Shown here in pieces: positions 56,111 through 64,000 of a stretch of DNA of 64,000 nt. The stretch spans positions 124,001 through 188,000 of the forward strand of contig NZ_JADKQA010000004.1 in the NCBI RefSeq assembly GCF_015351765.1, given 5' to 3'. Under the pieces are notes generated by a model that worked only from the letters and a program-made list of their open reading frames with translations, was not told the DNA's origin and ran no database searches. The DNA is from Clostridium vitabionis. GTDB lineage: Bacteria > Bacillota > Clostridia > Lachnospirales > Lachnospiraceae. The translations under genes and the position numbers were made by a program. Position 1 is the stretch's first letter. Every line of letters begins with the position of its first letter.

Positions 56111-57824
56111 TGTCAGGTTCCTCCTTACTCTCGAATGCTTGTGCCACGCTTAACAGTCTGCTGTACTCCTCAGCGTTTTTCCGGATATCGGCATCTCCCA
56201 GCCCGAAGGAACTGAGGATAATCTTCTGGGTTTTGGTAACTGCATGATCCAGTTTATAGGTGTTGTTATTGCGGCGGACCATCTCGATCTTTTCGAGTTC
56301 CCGGATCGCTGCCGGAACTGTCATATACTTCTGTCTGGTTTCCAATCGGATCATCTGCTCCTTAAGAAGGTTGTAAATCCGATTGCGGACGATCAGCGCA
56401 ATGAACTCAAGAAAGATCTTGGACGACATACTCTCGGATGAGTGGACCCGTTCGCTCTGAGAACCGATAAAAGTCTTGTCGGAGCGGAACAGTTTCTCGG
56501 AGATATCTCTTCCTTTGTACTGAACCAATGCCTGAGTGGCTGTCATCTTCTCGGATGTGATGATGCAGAAGTATCCGCAGAGCTGCAGCTGCCGCTCGAT
56601 CACATCGGTTCTTTCATCTGCACCCTGGAAATGTCCCTTCCGGTCGTAGTGCAGATGAAAGTATTCCTGATAGGTCTTGCCGAATTTTGCTTCTTTTCCG
56701 ATGTGTTTGTCGAGAAACTGCCGGAACTTTTCAATCCTCTGCTCCAGGTGCTCACGCTCGGCAGCCTGTCTTGATGGATTATAAAAGATATGGAAGTATC
56801 TCTCTTTCGTATCATCCTCATAGAGTTTTGCGGCAGTCGTTGTTCCGTAAACTTTGTAAGCACGAATGGCTGATTCCCGCTTTGTTTCAAAAGTGCCCTG
56901 TTTTTCAAGGATCAATGACGAAACCAGTGCCTTGCAGCCTTTGCACATGATGATGAAAGTATAATCGTTCTCATCTATATATTGGATGTTTTCCTTACTA
57001 AAATAGCCCCGGTCAAGAATGAAACCGATCTTCTTGTAGTTATACTCCATGACCTTGTCGACCATGAAGGTGAGCTGGGAAACATCCGCAACAGAACCAG
57101 GATACTCTTCATAGAAGAGCGGCACCCGGTTGGATTTATCCATAGCGATCGAGAGATTGAATACCGGAAGGCCTTTATCGTCCTTGGCTTTTCCGAATTC
57201 AACGATGTCGATATCCCCGGCCTCGCAGTTTTTGTTGGTGGAATCATAGGAGATATAGATCCTGCTCCTGTGATCCCGGTTCTGATTCCAGTCATCCAGA
57301 AATCCGATGCACTGATCTTTCGTGATTGATTTCAGAAGCCTGCTGACCTTGGAATCGCTGTAGATCGTCATCTTCTCTGAATAGAGGGGATGAGTGAAGG
57401 CGAAATCAGGATAATACTGTCCGGCGTTTTCTTCATCGACGATCAGATAGGAAACGAGGTCCAGTATAAGGCCGGTATCATCGCCAAAACGCTTTCTGAG
57501 CATCGGCACAAGTTTATATTCATCGAGTACCTTCCGGATGATGACACACGAGCCGATCTTCAGACAGCAGCTTCGGTATGCAAACGGGAGTACATCCGGA
57601 ATCTCGGCATCCGGAAAATAAACCTGAAACTTTTCGTTTGGAAACATGAGTGACGAATCCGCTGGGGATACCTTCCCGACAATCGTCCGCAGAGGGACAG
57701 CGTACTGCTTATCCGGATGGTATTCGCTGCCATACTGGTACAGGATATACGTCGTTTCACCTTTTTTCTTGGAAATGATTTTGCCTTTCATTTCCGGTAT
57801 TTTGACCGTGGTATTGAGGTACAT
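56088..57824 (-). CDS. IS1634-type DDE transposase
   Basis: MYLNTTVKIPEMKGKIISKKKGETTYILYQYGSEYHPDKQYAVPLRTIVGK; ISYDSTNKNCEAGDIDIVEFGKAKDDKGLPVFNLSIAMDKSNRVPLFYEEYPGSVADVSQL; IGFILDRGYFSKENIQYI; FIALIVRNRIYNLL. Confidence 0.92.
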   Translation of the reverse strand: MYLNTTVKIPEMKGKIISKKKGETTYILYQYGSEYHPDKQYAVPLRTIVGKVSPADSSLMFPNEKFQVYFPDAEIPDVLPFAYRSCCLKIGSCVIIRKVLDEYKLVPMLRKRFGDDTGLILDLVSYLIVDEENAGQYYPDFAFTHPLYSEKMTIYSDSKVSRLLKSITKDQCIGFLDDWNQNRDHRSRIYISYDSTNKNCEAGDIDIVEFGKAKDDKGLPVFNLSIAMDKSNRVPLFYEEYPGSVADVSQLTFMVDKVMEYNYKKIGFILDRGYFSKENIQYIDENDYTFIIMCKGCKALVSSLILEKQGTFETKRESAIRAYKVYGTTTAAKLYEDDTKERYFHIFYNPSRQAAEREHLEQRIEKFRQFLDKHIGKEAKFGKTYQEYFHLHYDRKGHFQGADERTDVIERQLQLCGYFCIITSEKMTATQALVQYKGRDISEKLFRSDKTFIGSQSERVHSSESMSSKIFLEFIALIVRNRIYNLLKEQMIRLETRQKYMTVPAAIRELEKIEMVRRNNNTYKLDHAVTKTQKIILSSFGLGDADIRKNAEEYSRLLSVAQAFESKEEPDNGEEEID

Positions 57825-59292
57825 GGCTCCTCCAATATTTAGTGTAACCGTTACACTAAATATACCACTGCCGATTCATTTCTGCAATGGCTGGAACCCG
57901 CATATTTCCTTACTTTTTTAGAGTCCAAAGTTGAAATGGAACTTTTAGTGGAACTCAGTTGAAGAGTTCACATTTATATGTTCGTTTACTTTCTTTGATG
58001 GAGACATCTGAGCGTGTAACGGCAGCTAAACTTACGCTGAGTAATGCAATGTTGGACGGGGGAACCATTGCTGATATTTTGGAGATTGCTTCTTCTTTGC
58101 TTCAAAATCCGATTCTCTTGCAGGATTTTACGACTAGGGTGCTATTCAGTTCTTCTATATCCTCGTCTGCAATGGAAGATGAAATTCTGCATAGCGTATT
58201 TACTTATGGCTATGTCCTTCCAGACCTTTTTGAAAAATATGATTATGATAATGTTCTTGACATGATTGCCCAAGAACCTGAAGCTTTCCTTTTACAGTCA
58301 GACAAGAAAAACAATCGATTGATTCGTAGGCTAAATGTCAATAAAAAGTATTTTGGTTGGGTACTGGCAGTGGAAGATACACATCCGTTCCAGTATGGTG
58401 ATGCTGATATCATGAATTATCTGGCCGAAATTCTGACATTTATGCTGGAAAAAGACAACTATTCTGCCGGCAACACGCAAGTAGAGAACCTCATTACTGA
58501 ACTGCTCGATGGAATGACCTCATATACCGAAAAAGATTTTCGACAACGTGCATCTCGTTTTGGCTGGAATATAAGAGATTCTTTTGTCTTGACCGTTCTA
58601 TCTGGCAAAAAATTGACTCATGTTGGCAGAAATACAATGGCGGCTTATCGAAACCACCTGTCTTTGCTATTTCCTGAGGCCAAAATATTTGTTTATCACA
58701 ATAACCTTAATTTACTCTCAGAATATCGGAATAATAATTTGCAAGAAGATCGCATACTTTCTATTGTCGAGAATTATGGGCTGACTGCATCAATCAGCGA
58801 TCCGTTTGAACAGATCACTGATCTTCCGGAAGTTTTTCGAGAACAATTAGCTGTTTTGCACATTGGAAGAAAATTAAATAGATCAGACCGAGTTTGGCAT
58901 TTCCGGGATTTCGTTATTTATGTCGCCGTCTTTTATCTTGCACAGACAGGCAATATTCGTCATTACTGCAGTGATGGTCTGGTTCGAGTTTTTAAGTATG
59001 ACAAAAATCACGGATCAGATCTTGCAAAATCCAAACGCGTGTATCTGGAAAGCGGAGCGTTGAATACTGCCAGTAAAAAACTAAATATCCATCACAACAC
59101 GCTCCAGTATAGGCTGGCAAAATTCAATGAGATTTCCGGAATCGGGATTAATAACAGAATGTCTGAACTGGAACTGATATTGTCATACTATATTTTGGAT
59201 TTATTTCCAGAAATTTTGGATCATGACGGAAAGGAAGCATAAGCAGCAAGCAAGAGCTGTGATAGTGGGGTGCGGGCATTTTCTTGGACTGC

Positions 59293-59374
59293 CTAAGTAG
59301 CAATTCCAAGACTACGTCTGTACTCCAAAGGGCTCATGTTACCGAGTGATACCTTGATCCGTTTTTCATTATAC
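59293..59374 (-). pseudogene. Remnant of an IS3-family OrfB transposase (C-terminal 26 residues)
   Basis: Minus strand YNEKRIKVSLGNMSPLEYRRSLGIAT*: typical C-terminus of IS3/IS150 transposases. Confidence 0.75.
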
Positions 59375-59924
59375 CTAAGAGATGAGCTCTTGGCTCTTTA
59401 TATTTTTCAATTTACACCATTATAAGGGCATTACCACACTAATATAGTCCGTGAATTTATCCGGCACCAAACTTCCACGAAGCAGATACTGCTGGGCATC
59501 AATTAATGCCATCTTTCGGAATCATTTTGACCATACAGTCCTAAGATACTAGCAGAATAATCCCGTTTCGGATTTTCGAAAGAGAGCGTCCAATGAACCG
59601 TATTCTCGAAATTCAGAATCGTGATGCCAGGAAGCCTTACCAATACAGCCTTCATCGATACCACATCCTTGTTCTTTACGCTATCATAAAAGCGGAAACA
59701 TCAATTAATAAAATGCAAAAACGGAACATTATGTATCGTTCATTGAGTTTAATTTAAGACTACGTTCCGCACAGCCCGGAAATATCAAGACGGCGATATG
59801 TTCCCACAGAACGGAAGAGGTTTTTCAGTGGAGGGAATAAATTTTCGAAGCCCCGCAAAAGCCGTGCACATTTTGCCCGGATAGATTATAATCAACATGA
59901 TTATAGTTTCAGGAGGATTGGACT

Positions 59925-61478
59925 ATGGCAGACGCAAGAAGAGACAATTCGCCGGACAGCCGGGAGATGATCCGGTCCGGCGTCCAGGAGATAGAGCATC
60001 TGATCGGCAGACAGGAATATCACGAGGCGATGATCCGCGCGGGGGAGACGCTGAAACTCATGGTGGATACCCTCTGTGCGCGGGAGGATATCCCGGACGG
60101 CAGCCTGATCGAGCGGATTGACGAGCTGGAAAATCACGGTGTGCTCGATAAAAATGCGTATGAGCGCTATAACCGGATCCGCATGATCGCCAGCAAGGCA
60201 AAGCATGAAAATGATAACAGCGCCTACAACGCGAATCAGATTCACCGGTTGCTCGCGGATGAGGTTTCGGTCTTTCCCGGCATGGATGATCTTCAAGCAG
60301 CCGGGACAGGGCGTCATGCGCTGAGGGAAAAAGGGTCGGCGCGCCTTGCGGCAGACCGTTCGGAGAGGGATAACCGCTTTGAGCGCGAGGCCAGGCAGCA
60401 GGATGCCATCCGCCGGGCAAAGCGGGCGGAGAAGCTTCTGGCGGAAATTTCCGATAAGGATGCCGGGGAAGCTCAGGCGCCCGCGGAAAAGACCGCCCAA
60501 AATAGCAAAAATCCAGAAAGTACCGAAAGCGCCGAAAACATCGAAAGCACCGGAAATTCCGAAACTTCCAAGGCGGAAGCGAAGGAGGGCATTTCTGTGG
60601 TGGGAAATGCGTCCGCGGGGAGCATGGAAGCCATGCCGGATAAGCCCGCAGTGGAGAGTACAGAAGCTGCGCCGGACGAGACGCCGGCGGGGAGCGCGGA
60701 AGCTGCGCCGGAAAAGCCGGCCGAAAGTGCGGAGGCTGCGCCGGAAAAGCCGGCCGAAAGTGCGGAAGCTGTACCGGAGGGCAGAGATGCTGCATCGGAA
60801 ATGACTGCGGAGGAAGGACAGGAAGAAGAAAGTCGGGATGAAGAACGCCAGGCGGATGAGAGGGAAACACTTCGCGGCCGGCTGGCTGCGAACCGCTCCG
60901 CGTCCCGCCGGAGGAGAGCGATGAATGCCGGGCCTTCGATCAGCCCGTCGGCGGTCATTAAGCCGGTTCTCCTGATCGCGATCATCATCGTTCTTCTGGT
61001 GATCATCCGGCTGCTGCAGCCCGCGGGGGATATTTCCGGGACGGCAGCGGAGACTGCGGCGGCTGCAAGCAGTGTCGCCGGGGAAAGCACGGAGAGCGGT
61101 GCCACAGGCGAGAGCGCGGAGAGCGGTGCCACAGACGGGAGCACGGAGAGCGGCGCTGCGGATGAGAGCGCGGAGGGCAGCAGCGCTGCGGATGCGGAGA
61201 CTACGGCAGCGGAGAGCGCTGAAACGACAGCCCAGGCTGCTTCGGAGACCGCCGCGCAGACGAAGGCTGCCGCGGCGAGCTATCGGGTTAAGGCGGATGT
61301 CGAGATTGTGCGCGTCCGTAAGACGCCGAAGACCGATGACGACACCAATATCGCAGGACTTCTTGCCGCCGGCGACAAGGTCAGCTATGTCGGGGATCAG
61401 GATGACCAGTGGGCCATCATCAATTACAACGGGAAAGAGGCCTACGTAGCGAAGCAGTATCTCGAGAAGGTTGAGTAA
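59925..61478 (+). CDS. DUF4145-like N-terminal domain, low-complexity linker, one TM, C-terminal SH3 domain
   Basis: IRSGVQEIEHLIGRQEYHEAMIRAGETLKLMVDTLC...; TM AVIKPVLLIAIIIVLLVIIRLL; SH3 YRVKADVEIVRVRKTPKTDDDTNIAGLLAAGDKVSYVGDQDDQWAIINYNGKEAYVAKQYL. Confidence 0.8.
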   Translation: MADARRDNSPDSREMIRSGVQEIEHLIGRQEYHEAMIRAGETLKLMVDTLCAREDIPDGSLIERIDELENHGVLDKNAYERYNRIRMIASKAKHENDNSAYNANQIHRLLADEVSVFPGMDDLQAAGTGRHALREKGSARLAADRSERDNRFEREARQQDAIRRAKRAEKLLAEISDKDAGEAQAPAEKTAQNSKNPESTESAENIESTGNSETSKAEAKEGISVVGNASAGSMEAMPDKPAVESTEAAPDETPAGSAEAAPEKPAESAEAAPEKPAESAEAVPEGRDAASEMTAEEGQEEESRDEERQADERETLRGRLAANRSASRRRRAMNAGPSISPSAVIKPVLLIAIIIVLLVIIRLLQPAGDISGTAAETAAAASSVAGESTESGATGESAESGATDGSTESGAADESAEGSSAADAETTAAESAETTAQAASETAAQTKAAAASYRVKADVEIVRVRKTPKTDDDTNIAGLLAAGDKVSYVGDQDDQWAIINYNGKEAYVAKQYLEKVE

Positions 61479-61568
61479 ACCGGAGGGGCAGAGTTCTGAA
61501 AGAGGAACCCTGCCTCTTTGTGTCCGGGGGTTCTCCGCGGCAATATCGGTTTACCATAAGGAAAAAGG

Positions 61569-63437
61569 ATGAGAAAACACGGAAAATGGCAGCCGGGTCC
61601 TGTCCGGCTTCTTCTTGCGGCAGCACTCGCCGCCGCGCTGCTCTTTGCGGGATTTCCCCGCTGTAACCGGGCGATGGCGGACACGCCCTGGCCGTCAGGC
61701 TGTGATATCGCGTCGGATGCCGGCGTCGTCATGGATGCGGCGACCGGGACGGTTCTCTACGAAAAGAATATGCACGGCACCTACCCGCCGGCCAGCATCA
61801 CCAAGGTGCTGACGGCGCTGATCGTGCTGGAAAAATGCGATCTGGGCGAAGAAGTGACGTTCTCCCGGAATGCCGTCCGGAATGTTGAGGATGACAGCAC
61901 GTCCGCCGGCTACGAGCCCGGCGACACGGCATCGGTCGAGACGCTGCTCTATGCCCTGCTGCTCAAGTCTGCCAATGAGACGGCAAATGCCCTGGCGGAG
62001 CATGTCTCCGGGAGCACGGAGGCATTTGCCGGCCTGATGAACGAGACGGCAAGCGCGCTGGGCTGCCAGGATTCCCATTTTGCCAATCCCAGCGGGCTGA
62101 ACGATCCGGACCACTATGTCAGCGCGTACGATATGGCGCTGATTCTTCGGGAAGCGATTCAGAATCCGGTCTTTGTGCAGATCATCTCGACACCGTACTA
62201 TCAGCTTCCCGCGAACAGCAGGTATCCGGACGGCCTGGCGATCTCCCCGGGCAACAAGATGGTCAAGTCCAACTGGCCGCAGTACCGGAGCGACTGTATC
62301 GGCGGAAAAACTGGATATACGCAGGCCGCGCGGAATACCCTGGTCAATGCGGCGCGCGAGGGGGATTTTACCGTGGTCACGGCGGTCCTGCACAGCAGCA
62401 ATACGCAGTACGAGGATACCAGCCGGATGATGGATTTTGCTTTCCAGAATTTTACTTCGGTTCGGGCAGCGGACACGGAGACGGCGGTCAGCCGGCTTGC
62501 GGATGACCTGACGATCGGCGGCTATCGGGGAAGCGCCGGCCTCGTGCCGGTGGTGGACAGCGAGAGCCGCCTGGTTCTGCCGAAAAATGCGCCGGCCGAC
62601 AGCCTCACGGTCTCTGTGGAGATGGCGGCGGGGGCAGCGGATGACACGGCGGGAACATCGGACAGTACGGCAGGAATATCGGACAGTACGGCGGGAACAT
62701 CGGACAGTACGGCGGGAACATCGGACGGTACGGCGGGAACATCGGACGGCACGGCGGGAACGCCGGACGGCGCGGCAGGAAAACTGACCTACGCCCTGGA
62801 TGGGCAGACGGTCGGCACCGCCTGGCTGTTCTTTGCCCGGCAGTCTCCATTCGGTGAGGCGGATCCCGGCGGTGACCAGGCGGTGCACTCCGCCCTGTCC
62901 GGGGGAACTTCCAAGAAGGAGAGCGCGGAGAGCGCGGAGAGTACCGGAGTGCCCGGAATTTCCGCGCTGCTCTCCGGGATCGGGGCGGAATCCGCCACCG
63001 GAACCACCGGAGTTGATGCGAAATCTGCGCTCACCGCTTCCTCCGCGGAGGAGAGCGCGGCGCAGGCAGGGATTCCCTCCGTGCGGGAGCTTGTCGGCCG
63101 GATTCCGCGCCGGGTACTATGGATCGCGGCCGGATGCATTTTCCTGGTTCTGGTGCTGAACCTGCTGTTCAGCATCCGGAGGGCGGGAAAAGCCAGGGAG
63201 GAGATGGAGGCGGAAATCCGCCGGAGAAAGCGGGAGAAGCGCCTCCGGGAGAGCGGCATGACCCGTGAGGAACTGGAAAGGATGAAAAGACAGATCCGCG
63301 AGGGGGCAGCCCGCCGGAAGGAGGGCGGCCCGGCGGAATTCCCGAAGAAAACCGGGAAAACGGCAGGATCCCCGAAGAATGCGGGGAAAGCGGCGGGGAA
63401 GCCCCCGGAGGGCGGCCCGGCGGACGGGCAGGAATAG
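61569..63437 (+). CDS. D-alanyl-D-alanine carboxypeptidase (S11) with repeat linker and C-terminal TM
   Basis: GTYPPASITKVLTALIVLEKC (SxxK), SANETANALAEHVSGS (SxN), SDCIGGKTGYTQAARNTLVNAA (KTG); TM VLWIAAGCIFLVLVLNLLF. Confidence 0.94.
   Translation: MRKHGKWQPGPVRLLLAAALAAALLFAGFPRCNRAMADTPWPSGCDIASDAGVVMDAATGTVLYEKNMHGTYPPASITKVLTALIVLEKCDLGEEVTFSRNAVRNVEDDSTSAGYEPGDTASVETLLYALLLKSANETANALAEHVSGSTEAFAGLMNETASALGCQDSHFANPSGLNDPDHYVSAYDMALILREAIQNPVFVQIISTPYYQLPANSRYPDGLAISPGNKMVKSNWPQYRSDCIGGKTGYTQAARNTLVNAAREGDFTVVTAVLHSSNTQYEDTSRMMDFAFQNFTSVRAADTETAVSRLADDLTIGGYRGSAGLVPVVDSESRLVLPKNAPADSLTVSVEMAAGAADDTAGTSDSTAGISDSTAGTSDSTAGTSDGTAGTSDGTAGTPDGAAGKLTYALDGQTVGTAWLFFARQSPFGEADPGGDQAVHSALSGGTSKKESAESAESTGVPGISALLSGIGAESATGTTGVDAKSALTASSAEESAAQAGIPSVRELVGRIPRRVLWIAAGCIFLVLVLNLLFSIRRAGKAREEMEAEIRRRKREKRLRESGMTREELERMKRQIREGAARRKEGGPAEFPKKTGKTAGSPKNAGKAAGKPPEGGPADGQE
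62646..62784 (+). repeat. 21-bp tandem repeat (TAGTSDS), about 6.5 copies
   Basis: ACGGCGGGAACATCGGACAGT-type units: TAGTSDS TAGISDS TAGTSDS TAGTSDG TAGTSDG TAGTPDG AAG. Confidence 0.9.
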
Positions 63438-63470
63438 AGTTCAGACTTTACGGCGCGGGACAGGGCGGGA

Positions 63471-63995
63471 TCAGGGCTCCAGCATTTTCCTGCGCCTGTT
63501 TCTTCCGATCGCGCTGCCGGAGGCGGGGCGCAGGCCGGTCTTCTGCGGCGCCTTTGCCTCCTCCATTCGGAGGCGGCGGTTCCTGGCGGCGCGCTTTCTG
63601 CGCTGATCCTCCTTCTTCCCGATGACCAGCTCCACGCCGGATTCATCGGTCAGGCGGGTGGTTTTTACGGCAAAAAAACGGCCATCGTCGGTCTTTTTCA
63701 CCCGGATTTTCCCGCAGACGTAACCGTGCTCCGGGCAGACGGCAAGGCAGTAATAGTAGCGCTGGTTGGTGGTGAACCAGCGGACTTTCTTCCTGAGAGC
63801 GCGGTGGCATTTTGTGCAGCAGATCCGCGTGAGCTCCCGGTCGGCGAGAATGTCCTCCTTTACCGCGTAGGGGTGGCTGACCAGTTTTTCATAATCCGGA
63901 AATTTCAGGAAGAACGGCTCTTCATCCTCGCCGGGAAGCCGGTAGTAGTCTGTCGAGACATAGGCCTTCCGGCTCAGAAAATTCATCTTCTGCAT
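63471..63995 (-). CDS. Uncharacterised zinc-ribbon-like protein
   Basis: ICCTKCHRALRKKVRWFTTNQRYYYCLAVCPEHGYVCGKIRVKKTDDGRFFAVK; CxxC...CxxHGxxxC pattern; basic C-terminus. Confidence 0.65.
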   Translation of the reverse strand: MQKMNFLSRKAYVSTDYYRLPGEDEEPFFLKFPDYEKLVSHPYAVKEDILADRELTRICCTKCHRALRKKVRWFTTNQRYYYCLAVCPEHGYVCGKIRVKKTDDGRFFAVKTTRLTDESGVELVIGKKEDQRRKRAARNRRLRMEEAKAPQKTGLRPASGSAIGRNRRRKMLEP

Positions 63996-64000
63996 GACCT

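Larger units (their letters stand above)
55864..57972 (-). mobile_element. IS1634-like insertion sequence with 5-bp TTTAT target duplication
   Basis: Ends TGTGAACTCTGCAAAAAAGTTACACTAAACG and (reverse) TGTGAACTCTTCAACTGAGTTCCACTAAAAG; TTTAT at 55859-55863 and 57973-57977; 2109 bp. Confidence 0.9.
55575..59242 (+). pseudogene. PucR/CdaR-like transcriptional regulator interrupted by an IS1634-like element
   Basis: 5' part 55575-55863 (MKISALLEKLPSPMRVHLNPDVSG...ILYSRNMRANSL) and 3' part 57978-59242 (YVRLLSLMETSERVTAAKL...KRVYLESGALNTASKKLNIHHNTLQYRLAKFNEISGI); excising the IS and one TSD copy gives a continuous 518-codon frame. Confidence 0.9.

Noticed and set aside
52319-59242. Classic tRNA-integrated genomic island
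   Set aside because: The tRNA 3' end faces away from the AT-rich segment and no integrase or duplicated tRNA 3' end was seen.
62646-62784. Possible CRISPR-like repeat array
   Set aside because: Unit is 21 bp with no spacers and encodes an in-frame peptide repeat.

Overview
The window looks like a high-GC Firmicutes chromosome, probably Clostridia/Lachnospiraceae (inferred from gene content only). Most of it is ordinary housekeeping and transport: sbcCD, pepT, a NagD-like HAD phosphatase, a TRAP transporter, xpt plus a BMP-type purine nucleoside ABC transporter, a polar amino acid ABC transporter, an FMN riboswitch with ribD-ribE-ribBA-ribH, a Na/Pi cotransporter, uraA, a SWIM/SNF2 helicase, aroD/aroE with an SLC13 permease, FAD oxidoreductase and LysR, a chorismate mutase-shikimate kinase fusion, VanW, lrgAB, tRNA-Val and a D-Ala-D-Ala carboxypeptidase. 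The accessory part is an AT-rich segment at about 52.4-59.9 kb, next to the tRNA. It holds an amidohydrolase plus two membrane proteins (one DUF5058-like) and a divergent PucR/CdaR-like regulator. The regulator is split by an IS1634-like element with a readable TTTAT target duplication, and virtual excision restores one 518-codon frame. Other direct observations: a 4-bp tandem duplication (CAAA)2 that frameshifts an aldehyde dehydrogenase gene; an IS1182/IS5-like element with exact ends and an AAAT duplication sitting just after a promoter-like -10; long nested inverted repeats in the uraA leader, in the 1.56-1.65 kb intergenic region and upstream of the aldehyde dehydrogenase; a promoter-proximal attenuator-like hairpin before an amino acid ABC operon; a perfect 21-bp palindrome upstream of the LysR gene; and repeat-driven or lineage-like insertions in riboflavin enzymes and cell-wall proteins. 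I found no CRISPR array, no prophage and no clear defence system. The best candidates for undescribed biology are the amidohydrolase/DUF5058 transport locus, the shikimate/quinate-like uptake locus and the structured leader RNAs. All family assignments come from reading sequence motifs; no database search was run.
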